64,000 bases of DNA, taken from assembly GCA_023140195.1 (NCBI GenBank), contig JAGLME010000015.1:369361-433360 (forward strand), written 5' to 3'. The DNA is from Thermoplasmata archaeon. GTDB taxonomy: Archaea; Thermoplasmatota; Thermoplasmata; RBG-16-68-12; SOIM01. The position numbers and the translations under genes are program-made. The notes below the pieces were generated by a model. The model saw only the letters and a program-made list of their open reading frames with translations, did no database searches and was not told the DNA's origin. Within the stretch, counting starts at the first letter, position 1; every line of letters starts with the position of its first letter. Positions 51,645 through 61,052 of this stretch are shown here, piece after piece.

Positions 51645-54374
51645 GTGTTTGAAGAGGAATACCGCTTGCGTTTTTTCCAGGATAATGGATACACTCGGAA
51701 GGTATGCGACAGCTGCGGTTCCGCATTCTGGAGCCTGACGGAGGAGAACAACTGCGGGGACACTCCATGCAAGCCTTTCACCTTCATCGGCACGCCCTTG
51801 TTGAAGAGCGGACTTGGAATGAAGGAGATGAGATCCATCTTCCTGGATTTCTTTGAACAGAGGGGACACGAGAAGGTGGACAGGTACCCGATCATTCCCC
51901 GGTGGAGGGACGACGTTCTGCTGGTCAGCGCATCCATCTTTGACTTCCAACCTCATGTTACATCCGGTCTCGTGGACCCTCCCGCGAACCCTCTAGCCAT
52001 ATCACAGCCATGCATCCGGATCGTTGATGTGGACTCGGTCGGCAAGACCGGGAAGCACACTACCAGTTTCGAGATGATGGCCCACCACGTCTTCAACACC
52101 AAGGAGAACCCGGTTTACTGGAAGGAGGAGACCGTCAGCTACTGCCATGAGCTCTTCACCAAGGACCTGGAGGCGAATGCGGAAGACCTCATCTACAAGG
52201 AGACGCCATGGATCGGTGGAGGGAACGCCGGACCTTCGCTGGAGGTGATCGCAGGGGGTCTGGAGGTTGCCACTCTGGTCTTCATGAACTTGAAGCGGGA
52301 CAACAAGGGGAACATCGATCTCGAAGGGGAGAAGTACTCTCCCTTGGCCCTTGACGTGGTTGACACCGGATACGGTCTGGAGAGAATGGTCTGGGCCTCC
52401 TTGGGCTCTTCCACGATATATGATGCGATCTATTCAGATGTCCTGGCCCCCGTCTACGATGCCACCCGCATTTCCGAGAAGATGAAGGACAAGGCCTACA
52501 AGTCCGCCCTTGAGACGCACGCCGTCCTCAGCGCTCTGGTTGATGTGGGCAGTAGGAGCAAGGTCCTTGAACTAAGGGGCCGGGTTGCCGATGAGTTGCA
52601 CGCCAACGGGTTCGATCTCAGTTCTGAAGAGCTATTTGATTTCCTCGAGACCATGGAGAAGATATACGTCGTCGCAGACCACTCAAGAACGATTGCACTG
52701 ATGCTCAGCGATGGAATCGTCCCCTCAAACATCAAGGAGGGTTACCTGGCTCGACTGCTTCTGAGGAAGACCCTGAGGGCCCTGCAAGACCTGAATGTGG
52801 ACATCGCTCTGCAAGATCTGGTCGAAATCCATCTGAAGGTATTCGATGACATTCTGAACTACGACAAGAAGGACGTAATATCCGAGATAATACAGATTGA
52901 GACCAGGAAATATGAGGAGACTCTTAAGAAGGGTAAGAGGTTATTAGAAACAAGGCTGGAGAAGGGACCTATCACCACTGATGATCTGGTGGATCTCTAT
53001 GATGCCCATGGTCTGCATCCGTCTGTCGTTCAGAAGATGGGACAGGAACTTGGATCCCCGATCGAGATTCCAGATGAATTCCACGCGCTCCTGGCAAAGA
53101 AGCACGAGGAGCAGGAGACCGAGGTGGAGGCCGAGGAAGAACTGGACCTGCCCGCCACGGAGATGCTGTACTATCAAGACCCGAACATGATGGAGTTCGA
53201 TGCGGAGGTGATCTTCTCCCAGAACGGGAAGGTCGCTCTGGACGCGACCGCTTTCTATCCGGAAGGTGGTGGACAAGAATCCGACATGGGAGTTCTCGTT
53301 GTCGATGGCAACCAAATCAAGGTCCAGAAGGCTGAGAAGATAGGCAAGGTGATCCTCCACCAGATTGAATCTGACATTCCGAAAGGGACAAAGGTCCACG
53401 GGAAGCTCAACGTGCCGAGACGGAAGGCATTGATGAGGCACCACACAGCAACACACGTTCTTCTTGGCTCGGCGAGAAAGGTCCTGGGGGATCACGTCTG
53501 GCAGGCCGGGGCATTGAAGACTTCGGAATACGGTAGGATAGACATCTCACATTTCAGAACGATCAACGAAGAGGAGATCGCAAAGATCGAGATGATCGCC
53601 AACGAGAAGGTCCTGCAGGGCGTACCAGTCACTGCAACCGAAATGGACCGGAAGGAAGCGGAGAAGAGGTACGGTTTTGCGCTCTACCAGGGCGGCGTTC
53701 CGGTTCAGAAGACCGTCCGGGTCATCCAGATCGGGGACTTCGATGTCCAGGGTTGCGGAGGCACTCATTGCACGAACACAAATCAGATAGGTCTCATCAA
53801 GATCATTCGAAGAACTGGCATCCAGGACGGTGTGGAGAGGCTCGAGTTCGTTGCAGGTATTCCCGCCATAAGACACGTCCAGAAACAGGAAGCGCTCTTG
53901 AAGGAAGCAAGTGGCATCGTCAATGTATCTCCATCGCAACTGCCCAAGACAGTAGAGAGGTTCTTCACGGAATGGAAGGCTATGAAGAAGGAACTTGATC
54001 GAAAGAAAGGTGATGAAGCCAGTATGTTATTTGACTCTCTCTTCGACCGGTCAATACAGGTTGGAGAAGTCACGATAATTGCTGAAGAGACCGCACTGGA
54101 TATGTCAGCCCTGAGATCGCTTGCTCAAGAGATCGCGTCAAAAGGCAAGATGGTCGGCATACTGGCCAGCGGGATCGGGGGTGGAAGCGTGGTGGTCTCG
54201 AGGAGTTCCGACGTTGATCTGGACGCCCTAGAGGTCGCCAGGAAGGCGGCTGCAGTGCTGGGCGGGAGCGCTGGCGGTTCGCCGGACTTCGCTCAAGGAG
54301 GCGGTCCCCGCTCCGAAGAGATTAAGAAGGCCGTTGAAGTTGCGGTCAGTGAAGTGAAGGCCTTGTTGGGTTGA
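51645..54374 (+). CDS. alaS: Alanyl-tRNA synthetase, archaeal type
   Basis: 909 aa from the GTG at 51645. The protein starts FEEEYRLRFFQDNGYTRKVCDSCG, the archaeal AlaRS opening with its extra cysteines. The class II core includes the GHEKVDRYPIIPRWRDD segment and GGGNAGPSLEV. The editing domain has HTATHVLLGSARK and the zinc motif GCGGTHC, and the C-terminal domain ends GGGPRSEE. It charges tRNA-Ala and clears mischarged Ser or Gly. The frame is open to 51384 with no stop, but that part runs across the promoter and into the divergent gene. The downstream VIT-like gene starts 21 bp after the stop. Confidence 0.96.
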   Translation: MFEEEYRLRFFQDNGYTRKVCDSCGSAFWSLTEENNCGDTPCKPFTFIGTPLLKSGLGMKEMRSIFLDFFEQRGHEKVDRYPIIPRWRDDVLLVSASIFDFQPHVTSGLVDPPANPLAISQPCIRIVDVDSVGKTGKHTTSFEMMAHHVFNTKENPVYWKEETVSYCHELFTKDLEANAEDLIYKETPWIGGGNAGPSLEVIAGGLEVATLVFMNLKRDNKGNIDLEGEKYSPLALDVVDTGYGLERMVWASLGSSTIYDAIYSDVLAPVYDATRISEKMKDKAYKSALETHAVLSALVDVGSRSKVLELRGRVADELHANGFDLSSEELFDFLETMEKIYVVADHSRTIALMLSDGIVPSNIKEGYLARLLLRKTLRALQDLNVDIALQDLVEIHLKVFDDILNYDKKDVISEIIQIETRKYEETLKKGKRLLETRLEKGPITTDDLVDLYDAHGLHPSVVQKMGQELGSPIEIPDEFHALLAKKHEEQETEVEAEEELDLPATEMLYYQDPNMMEFDAEVIFSQNGKVALDATAFYPEGGGQESDMGVLVVDGNQIKVQKAEKIGKVILHQIESDIPKGTKVHGKLNVPRRKALMRHHTATHVLLGSARKVLGDHVWQAGALKTSEYGRIDISHFRTINEEEIAKIEMIANEKVLQGVPVTATEMDRKEAEKRYGFALYQGGVPVQKTVRVIQIGDFDVQGCGGTHCTNTNQIGLIKIIRRTGIQDGVERLEFVAGIPAIRHVQKQEALLKEASGIVNVSPSQLPKTVERFFTEWKAMKKELDRKKGDEASMLFDSLFDRSIQVGEVTIIAEETALDMSALRSLAQEIASKGKMVGILASGIGGGSVVVSRSSDVDLDALEVARKAAAVLGGSAGGSPDFAQGGGPRSEEIKKAVEVAVSEVKALLG

Positions 54375-54394
54375 AGGTCTTCGTGAGGAATAGC

Positions 54395-54979
54395 ATGGGT
54401 TACCGAGAATGGAGAACGAGAATCCGGCATTATGGTGAGATCACCGAGTACGGACCCATCTGTCGTCGTTATTTTGTGATAGGGGCTTTCGATGGAGCAT
54501 TGACAATTCTGGGTCTGATCCTTGGAGCGTACTTCGCGGGTGCGAATGAGGATCAAGTGGCGTTGATAGTTGCCGCCGGATTGAGCGCAGCCGTCGCCCT
54601 GTCAATGTCCAGCATAGCAGGAGCCTACGAAGCGGAAAGGGTCGAGAAGAAGATCGATCAACAGAGGATGGAGAGGGCCCTGCTCACCAAGATGACAGAC
54701 GAGCATCTGGAGGCGTATCGTTTCGCAGCCCGGATCAGCGCGACCGTCCATGGTGTTGCCCCGCTGATAGCCGCCGCGATCCCCCTGATACCGTTCTACT
54801 TCATTCCCGATTTCCTATTGGGGACCCTCATTGCATCCGTGTTCGGTTTCTCGATACTGTTCGTGATCGGGATATTCCTGGGAAGGCTTGTGAAAGAAAC
54901 CGGCCTGTACACCGGTCTGAGGTTCGTGTTGGTGGGTCTGGCCACGGCCGCTATCGTTATCCTCCTTGGCCAAGTGTAG
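54395..54979 (+). CDS. VIT1/CCC1-family-like membrane protein
   Basis: 194 aa. Four to five hydrophobic helices; FVIGAFDGALTILGLILGAYF and LIVAAGLSAAVALSMSSIAGAYEAER match the first two helices of the VIT/CCC1 (DUF125) family, transporters of iron or manganese, with the acidic EAERVEKK loop following. The ATG at 54395 has GAGGA six bases upstream; a TTG at 54371 overlapping the alaS stop would add eight residues. Probably cotranscribed with alaS. The substrate metal is inferred from family only. Confidence 0.75.
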   Translation: MGYREWRTRIRHYGEITEYGPICRRYFVIGAFDGALTILGLILGAYFAGANEDQVALIVAAGLSAAVALSMSSIAGAYEAERVEKKIDQQRMERALLTKMTDEHLEAYRFAARISATVHGVAPLIAAAIPLIPFYFIPDFLLGTLIASVFGFSILFVIGIFLGRLVKETGLYTGLRFVLVGLATAAIVILLGQV

Positions 54980-55018
54980 CGCAACTTTTAATAGAAGTCG
55001 GTTTGTATACAGAGCAAG

Positions 55019-56503
55019 ATGGATGAACTGACCGCTGAGTTAGACTCTGTCAGCAGGATTGTTGGGAAGCATTTTCCGATTTACGAAACCAGGGTCTCAC
55101 CCAATCTGTACACATTCTTCGTCCGCACCGATGAGGCCACCATAGAGGACAAGTTCGACCAGATGCGGCAGGAGATGAAATCACTGATGTTCATCCCCAT
55201 CCTCACCTCTGAGAATGGAGAACAGGTGATACACGTGCAGAAGAGACCCCCGGCCAATTACCGGGGAACTCATGTCAATCTAGTGTTGTTGCTGGCCACG
55301 ATAGGAACCACCATCTTTGCCGGTACAATGCACTGGGCAGGATATGCTGGCACAGAACCGTTCGGCTGGGAATCCATTGCATACGGGACCTTGTTCTTCG
55401 CCCTCCCTCTACTCGCTATCCTTGGGACCCACGAGTTCGGGCACTACTATATGGCCAGGAGGCACAATGTCGCCGCTTCGTTACCGTTCTTCATTCCTTC
55501 ATTCCCACCTCTGGGCACCTTCGGTGCTGTCATCAGTATGCGGGATCCCATACCGAGCAGGAAGGCATTGCTGGACATCGGCATCGCTGGACCGATCTTC
55601 GGCCTGATGGTCGCAATTCCGGTTACCGCGATCGGTCTTTATCTGACCGCTATCGGAGCTCAATCCATACCCTCGGACATAGGCGAAGCCGGAGGTCTGG
55701 CCTTCTTTCCGCCTCTGCTGTTCGAGTTCCTGGAGATGTTGATACCCATTCCGCAGAACGTGCTCTCGCATCCCACCGCCTTTGCGGGCTGGGTGGGGCT
55801 CTTCGTCACCGCACTGAACCTGATTCCCGCAGGTCAGCTCGACGGCGGCCACGTCGCCCGTGCCCTTCTGGGCAAGAACGCGACGTACGTCAGCTATGCA
55901 TCCTTGATGATACTCTTCTTCCTGGGAATGCTCTACTTCGGCTGGATGATCATTGCCATTCTCATTCTGCTCCTCGGCGCTGCACACCCTCCGCCGCTTA
56001 ACGACGTCACCCGTCTTGATGTGAAGAGGAAGGTGCTGGGCTCCTCGGCGGCGATCATGCTGGTGCTGTGCTTCGTAGTTGTTCCGGTCGCCGAGATCCC
56101 CGCAGACTACTCATTCGAGTTCAGGGAATTCCTCGATCCGGAGATCGAGCTGTCAGTGTACAACATCACTGTTGTGCCGGGTTCCAACAACTCTTTCGAG
56201 TTCCTCGTGAACAACACAGGCAACGTGGGGGCCGAGATAGGTCTGGAGCTGGATATCAGCTGGTCCATGTTGAACGCCAATTGGACCAGTTACCTCTTCT
56301 TCGAAAGCGAAGGCGAGGTGAAGGTCGCGGGAGAAGAGAAACAGTTCCTGTTCTTGAACTCCACATCCGAGCAGAACGTGACCATGGCAATATATGTGCC
56401 CAACGTTCCTCCAGGCACCTATGCGATGAGAGTGTTCGGGACCATTGAGACCAGCGTGATCGAGATCGAGAGGGAACTGGTTGTGAACATCACCGTTCAG
56501 TGA
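55019..56503 (+). CDS. Site-2 protease-like M50 metalloprotease with C-terminal extracytoplasmic domain
   Basis: 494 aa. Soluble N-terminal ~80 residues, then transmembrane helices with the zinc site H138-EFG-H142 and the second ligand motif LNLIPAGQLDGGH at about residues 266-278, as in S2P/M50 intramembrane proteases and their EGY-like relatives. After the last helix (about 355-375) comes a beta-rich region of about 120 residues with several NxT/NxS sequons (VNNTGNVG, LNSTSEQNVT), probably outside the cell. S2P enzymes cut anchored regulators or signal-peptide remnants. cttttaata at about 54985-54993 gives a nearly leaderless start. It overlaps the convergent methyltransferase gene by seven bases. 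Confidence 0.86.
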   Translation: MDELTAELDSVSRIVGKHFPIYETRVSPNLYTFFVRTDEATIEDKFDQMRQEMKSLMFIPILTSENGEQVIHVQKRPPANYRGTHVNLVLLLATIGTTIFAGTMHWAGYAGTEPFGWESIAYGTLFFALPLLAILGTHEFGHYYMARRHNVAASLPFFIPSFPPLGTFGAVISMRDPIPSRKALLDIGIAGPIFGLMVAIPVTAIGLYLTAIGAQSIPSDIGEAGGLAFFPPLLFEFLEMLIPIPQNVLSHPTAFAGWVGLFVTALNLIPAGQLDGGHVARALLGKNATYVSYASLMILFFLGMLYFGWMIIAILILLLGAAHPPPLNDVTRLDVKRKVLGSSAAIMLVLCFVVVPVAEIPADYSFEFREFLDPEIELSVYNITVVPGSNNSFEFLVNNTGNVGAEIGLELDISWSMLNANWTSYLFFESEGEVKVAGEEKQFLFLNSTSEQNVTMAIYVPNVPPGTYAMRVFGTIETSVIEIERELVVNITVQ

Positions 56504-57489
56504 TTCTTGAAGACGCAGTAGAACCTGTCAAGCGATTTGTGGACCCTCTGTTTATGCACTTCTTTTAGCTCCAAGAACCCTTCCCCCATCTCCACGTACT
56601 TCTCTTCAGGCAACACAACCCCCAGACAACCATCCTTCTTCAGCACTTCCTGGAACGCCCTGAACGACCTCTCGTAAAGCGAACCTGGGTCCTCCCTCAT
56701 AGTGGACGACGACCTTCCATAGGGTGGGTCCGTGGCTATCGATGAGACCTCTCCAACGTGCTTGCCGATGTCACCCACATCTGATCTGAAGAACGAGGAA
56801 TGGACGTTGAACTTGCTTAGGTTCTCTTTGCACCCCTCTATCATCTTCTCCTTGATGTCCGATCCCACCAGCCTTGCGCCGATGAATCCAGCTTCCAGCA
56901 ATATGCCTCCAGTCCCGCAGAATGGGTCCAGGAAGGTCTCTCCTTCCGAAGCTCTGGCCAGGTTCACCAGCGCCCTTGCGTACTTGGGGTGAAGTGATAT
57001 GGGTGAGAAGAATGGTCGGTTGTCCACCTTCCTCTGCTGGAACGATGGCCTATCGATCGATGCTCTCTGAATCCCCAGGTAGTTGCTCTCCCCCTGAACC
57101 AGCCTTATCTCGAAGTCCGGATTCTCCAGGTCCACCTTTCTACCCTTTGTCAGAATTCCTCCGACCCTCTCCAGGACATCGCTGTCCGTCGTCCTTTCCG
57201 GTTTAGGCCTCAGGTCCCTCATTCTGATCGCGATGGATCCGTCGATATCCAGATCTCCAGCCCCGTCCTCCAGCTCCGATATTGTCCCAGAGGATATGCG
57301 TTCGCTGATCGCATGGGCAAGCGCGATTCTTTGTCCAAGACGTTCCGGGCTGGCCTCTGTCTCTACGACCAGTATCATGCCCTCTTCTTCCAGGACCTCG
57401 TAACTATGTCCCTCGGCCTCGATGCTGGCGAGAACCTCAGACCTGGGCAATGTCTCATGTTCCCCGGACAGTTCGAACAGCAGGCGCAT
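56497..57489 (-). CDS. tRNA (guanine(10)-N2)-dimethyltransferase, THUMP domain
   Basis: 330 aa. The N-terminal half has the THUMP-type region; the C-terminal half is a Rossmann methyltransferase with the SAM-site motif FLDPFCGTGGILLEAG and the catalytic motif TDPPYG, which marks N2-guanine and N6-adenine methylases. Size and order match archaeal Trm-G10, which makes m2G/m2,2G at tRNA position 10. An aatatatta box near 57516 puts the transcript start at the ATG at 57489. Other TRM11-like targets cannot be excluded. Confidence 0.87.
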   Translation of the reverse strand: MRLLFELSGEHETLPRSEVLASIEAEGHSYEVLEEEGMILVVETEASPERLGQRIALAHAISERISSGTISELEDGAGDLDIDGSIAIRMRDLRPKPERTTDSDVLERVGGILTKGRKVDLENPDFEIRLVQGESNYLGIQRASIDRPSFQQRKVDNRPFFSPISLHPKYARALVNLARASEGETFLDPFCGTGGILLEAGFIGARLVGSDIKEKMIEGCKENLSKFNVHSSFFRSDVGDIGKHVGEVSSIATDPPYGRSSSTMREDPGSLYERSFRAFQEVLKKDGCLGVVLPEEKYVEMGEGFLELKEVHKQRVHKSLDRFYCVFKNH

Positions 57490-57567
57490 GTCCCTTCAAT
57501 ATGACCCTTGGATAATATATTATCTTACAAGGCAACGTTTTTATCGTAGTATTGGAAATCCGTTGGC

Positions 57568-58005
57568 ATGCTCAGGCTGCGGCCTTTCAGTCCTTCTGAC
57601 ATACCGTATGTCCAATACATCGTGGAATCCTCCATGAAGGAGGAGTACCCGGCATCCATGTTCTTCGAGATCCACAACCGCTGGAGGGACGGTTTCATCG
57701 TTTCGGATTACTCTGGGTCGACCGTTGGTTTCATCGCTCCCTTACTGACAGGTCCGAAGAGGGCCAGGATCCTGGTTCTAGCTGTTCTCGAAACCTTCAG
57801 ATGTCAGGGAATAGGCACTGCACTTATGAACGCGTTCACCAACGAATGCGGGTTGAAGGGCATGTCCAAGATCGAACTCGAGGTGCGTGAGAGCAACAAG
57901 GCCGCAATCAGGTTCTACACCAAACTCGGCTACCAGGCTGTCGATGTCATTCCCAAGTTCTACAAGGATGGGGAGAACGGTATCAAAATGATGAAGAATC
58001 TCTGA
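57568..58005 (+). CDS. GNAT N-acetyltransferase, RimI/Ard1-like
   Basis: 145 aa. Motif A of the GNAT fold is VLETFRCQGIGTALMN (R/Q-x-x-G-x-G/A) and motif B is NKAAIRFYTKLGYQAVDV, with a final YKDGENGIKMMK like RimI/Ard1 enzymes that acetylate protein N-termini. The TATA-like gtttttat at 57537-57544 predicts a transcript start two bases before the ATG. The substrate is inferred from similarity only. Confidence 0.82.
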   Translation: MLRLRPFSPSDIPYVQYIVESSMKEEYPASMFFEIHNRWRDGFIVSDYSGSTVGFIAPLLTGPKRARILVLAVLETFRCQGIGTALMNAFTNECGLKGMSKIELEVRESNKAAIRFYTKLGYQAVDVIPKFYKDGENGIKMMKNL

Positions 58006-58015
58006 GTTCGTCCAC

Positions 58016-59554
58016 TCAGATGTATCCAGTCTTGTCGTCCTGGACATGGTAGTTCCAGTAGTGATAGGGTGATAGACTCTTCTGAGAATCTGAGATGTCG
58101 GAGGCCAGACCTCCCTGGTACGAGCCGTACTTCTCCCTGATCTGCTCCTCGACGGTCCTGCTCCTTCTGATCGCCCTCTTGATGTATTCCGAATTGATGA
58201 GCTTCGCTCCTTCGACGACGGCCAGGTCACCAGCCGATCTTATGAGCCCGCCAATGTCCCTTAACCGCAGCGAGAGGGATTTCTCCTTTCCGTCCAGCGT
58301 CTTGGCCCTTCTCTTGGACTCATCCAATATGGCCAGAACACCATCTCTGGATGCCTGCGGGATTCTACTGTCCACCGCTATCTCCTGGGCGACGAACTGG
58401 GCCATCCTGGACCTGTTCAGCCTGCTGTCCTCCATGACCGTGTCCATGAGAACCTCATAGCCTGAACCAGTGATCCTCGATCTCAACGGTGACAATATGT
58501 TCGGCAGATCCTGTATGTTGCAAGCCCCCACGAAGATGAAATCGCATGGAACGTTGTCCACCCTGACACTCGCCCCGGCGCTCTGCGGGTTCCTTCCGCT
58601 GATGGGAAACCTCTTCTCCTGCATGGCCGTCAGTATGTACCTCTGCAAGAATCCCAGGTGCGGAAGCTCGTCCACGAACAGAACACCTTCGTGCGAGTCG
58701 TGGATGGTCCCGGCGACCACTCTCTCGTAGGGGGACGTACCCAACTGCGGATGCCCTCCGTACGGGTCGTGTTTGACATCACCCAGAAGCTCGGTCTCGC
58801 TCGCACCGGTCGCCAGTATGAACGCGTTCCTGTCCAGCTTGACCAAGACCTTCCTCGGACTGACCATGTCCATCTCTCTTCTCTTCTCCAGTGCGGCCTG
58901 GTCCAGGACCTTTATCATCTCTCCGGCGCGCTCGAAGACCACCACTTCCTCCTTTCCGAACCGTTTCCTGGTCGTGGTCACCTTCTCTCTTCCACCGAGC
59001 TGACCCATGGTCACCTCGAATATACCTCCCAGTAGATCGCCAAATGGACTGCTGGCACCCTGTTCCATCCTGATCTTGGGGCGGGCACACTTGGGACACA
59101 TTCCTTCTTTTGGGGAAGAGTAATCTCCGCAGTTGACGCACTTGTAGCCCAATCTCTCGGCAACGTTGATGGGGGCCTCCTTGGGGTCTATCAGTTCGCC
59201 CTCGGCTCCCTCCATCTGTCTAGCCTCGGTCAGCACCTCTTCCGATTGTCTGACCTCGACCAGCGGTCTCTCCGGGTTCTCAGGGTTGTGAACGATCCTG
59301 ATCTCTTCGGTAGGTCTGGGGAGGTGCAGCGACAAAGCCTGTGCGATCATGGACTTTCCCGTTCCCGGGGGTCCCACCAGCATCAGATGCCGTCTCTGGC
59401 TTGCGGCTATCCTTGCCAGCGATATGGCCTCTTCCTGTCCGATGACCCTTGCCATCGGGTCAGGTGGAATCAGCACATCCGCTGTTGTTTCCATATCTTC
59501 AAGGTCGAATTCCTTCGATGCATCCAAGAAAGCCGCTTTGGCTATTCCGTCCAC
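58016..59554 (-). CDS. LonB-derived AAA+ ATPase lacking membrane anchor and protease domain, with zinc ribbon
   Basis: 512 aa. VLIPPDPMARVIGQEEAISLA and HLMLVGPPGTGKSMIAQAL (Walker A about 61-68) match the start of archaeal membrane LonB, and GVLFVDELPHL (Walker B about 293-296), the LSPLRSRI segment and the RDIGGLIRSAGDLAV lid also match. Where LonB has two TM helices, this protein has a four-cysteine zinc ribbon (CVNC...CPKC, about 139-156). Where the protease domain should begin, after RSRTVEEQIREKYG, only about 30 residues remain and no Ser-Lys dyad exists. It is thus probably a soluble remodelling ATPase. Starts are weak; GTG 59554 is preferred over TTG 59572, which would overlap dnaG. 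Confidence 0.78.
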   Translation of the reverse strand: MDGIAKAAFLDASKEFDLEDMETTADVLIPPDPMARVIGQEEAISLARIAASQRRHLMLVGPPGTGKSMIAQALSLHLPRPTEEIRIVHNPENPERPLVEVRQSEEVLTEARQMEGAEGELIDPKEAPINVAERLGYKCVNCGDYSSPKEGMCPKCARPKIRMEQGASSPFGDLLGGIFEVTMGQLGGREKVTTTRKRFGKEEVVVFERAGEMIKVLDQAALEKRREMDMVSPRKVLVKLDRNAFILATGASETELLGDVKHDPYGGHPQLGTSPYERVVAGTIHDSHEGVLFVDELPHLGFLQRYILTAMQEKRFPISGRNPQSAGASVRVDNVPCDFIFVGACNIQDLPNILSPLRSRITGSGYEVLMDTVMEDSRLNRSRMAQFVAQEIAVDSRIPQASRDGVLAILDESKRRAKTLDGKEKSLSLRLRDIGGLIRSAGDLAVVEGAKLINSEYIKRAIRRSRTVEEQIREKYGSYQGGLASDISDSQKSLSPYHYWNYHVQDDKTGYI

Positions 59555-59561
59555 CTCGTTT

Positions 59562-60800
59562 CTACATTCCAAGGTTTGTCTTGGTCAGAACCTCTACGGA
59601 CGTCGGTTGCTTGGTGACGTTCCCGATCTTTGTACCGACTATGGTTCCCGTTCCTTGGCTTGCTGCTAGATCAAGAATCCTCTGTGTTATGATCCCGTCG
59701 AACACGACCGTGGCCGTTGTGCTGTGGCTCTTCAGTGTGTCAACAAGGTCCCTCACCGGAACCTCGGCAGTTATCTCGCCGTCCTTGTCCAGAAGCCTCG
59801 CCTTCAGAGTTCCCGAAAGAGCTGCCAGGATGTCCTTGAACTTCTCCATCTCCGGTGTGAGTTTGGTTTCCTCCTTGGTAGGAGGTCTGGGTGGCGCAGG
59901 GGCTCTCACGGTCGTCCTTGCCGCGGTCTGGCGCTCTGGCGCGCTCTCTGCCTTGGGTTTGGGAACGTCGATCCCGTACATCTCAACGAACTGTTCGGCC
60001 GGAATCTTGTTCCTGAGGGATTTCATGATCATCTTCTGGGTAAGCTCCTCGACCTCCTTCCCTTTTGGCGCTCTCGCCACAAAGTCGATCTCGCCCACCT
60101 GCAGAAGTTCCCTAAGGATGAGTTCTCCACCTCGGTCACCGTCCACGAAGGCTGTTACCACCCTCTCTCTAGAGAGGTCCTGTATGGACTTGGGTATGTT
60201 GGTGCCCTCGACCGCTATGGCGTTCTTGACGCCGGATTTGAGCAGAGCAAGTACGTCTGACCTGCCCTCGACGACGACGATGGCATCCGAGCCCTCGGTG
60301 TTGGGGCCTGCAGGTAACCTGTCCGGGCCCCAGGTCACAATCTCGTGCACCTGGACGGCCGCCTTCACGCTCTCCGTGAGGTCCATGCCGGTGGCCTTGG
60401 AGGCATCTATCATCCCCTGCAGGATCTCCTTTGCCCTGTCCACTATCTTCATTCTCTTGGTGACCCTTACATCCTCAACCTTCTCGACCTTGATCTTCGC
60501 TTTGCAGGGTCCCACCCTGTCGATAGTCTCAAGAGAAGAAGCCAGAATGGAAGTCTCAACCTGGTCGAGGCTTGATGGAATCGAGATCGTACCTCCCGAT
60601 TTTCCCTTTCTTGAGCTCACCTCAACCTCTATTCTGCCTATTCGTCCGCTTTTCTGTAGATCTCTCAGATCAAGCTCCTCTCCCAGCAGACCTTCGGTCT
60701 GACCGAAAACCGCTCCAACCACGTCGGGTTTTTCAACGATCCCGTCCGCTTCGAGTTTAGCCTGAATCAGGTACTTAGTAGTCGTTGGATCTATGTGCAT
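59562..60800 (-). CDS. dnaG: Archaeal DnaG-like protein (Toprim)
   Basis: 412 aa, the normal archaeal length. The Toprim motifs are AIVVVEGRSDVL (glutamate) and VTAFVDGDRGG (DxD), in the middle of the protein; the N-terminal part begins DPTTTKYLIQAKLEADGIVEKPDVVGAVFG as in archaeal DnaG. A proline-rich linker (about 285-320) separates the C-terminal domain. In archaea DnaG has primase activity in vitro and is also a stable exosome subunit, so its main role may be RNA processing. GAGGTG precedes the ATG by eight bases. The LonB-like ATPase gene follows seven bases after its stop. Confidence 0.94.
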   Translation of the reverse strand: MHIDPTTTKYLIQAKLEADGIVEKPDVVGAVFGQTEGLLGEELDLRDLQKSGRIGRIEVEVSSRKGKSGGTISIPSSLDQVETSILASSLETIDRVGPCKAKIKVEKVEDVRVTKRMKIVDRAKEILQGMIDASKATGMDLTESVKAAVQVHEIVTWGPDRLPAGPNTEGSDAIVVVEGRSDVLALLKSGVKNAIAVEGTNIPKSIQDLSRERVVTAFVDGDRGGELILRELLQVGEIDFVARAPKGKEVEELTQKMIMKSLRNKIPAEQFVEMYGIDVPKPKAESAPERQTAARTTVRAPAPPRPPTKEETKLTPEMEKFKDILAALSGTLKARLLDKDGEITAEVPVRDLVDTLKSHSTTATVVFDGIITQRILDLAASQGTGTIVGTKIGNVTKQPTSVEVLTKTNLGM

Positions 60801-61052
60801 ATTCTTTCACCTCTTTGTTTGGGAAAACAGCTGTCAACGACTTCCATCCCTCTGTGAGATTATCGCCTCTTGTTGAGGCGCTGGAATCAGCCAGTCACAT
60901 TGATTAGCGTTAATTACTAAGTGATGTGATGAAAGGGAATTCAGTTTATGACGCTATTCTCCTCTTTCTAAGGCGTACAAAGAGAAGTGTTCGTATTTAA
61001 CCTTTATGTTGAGAGGGCCAGTGTCCTTCTTTCTAGTCTCCGCCAGCTTCTA
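60801..61052. other. Intergenic region, dnaG leader and promoter
   Basis: No gene is visible. On the minus strand, TATA-like sequences lie at about 60909-60919 (agtaattaac) and about 60991-61001 (ggttaaatac). The likely dnaG leader contains a perfect 6-bp hairpin cgcctc/gaggcg with a five-base loop (60866-60882). The end nearest the Toprim gene holds atttaaat-like sequence after that gene's stop. Confidence 0.35.

Noticed and set aside
58016..59554. Annotation as a full Lon protease
   Set aside because: The protease domain with its Ser-Lys dyad is absent and the TM helices are replaced by a zinc ribbon.
60901..60960. C/D-box-like gtgatga near 60926 as a small guide RNA
   Set aside because: No convincing D box at a suitable distance and no terminal stem; chance occurrence is likely.
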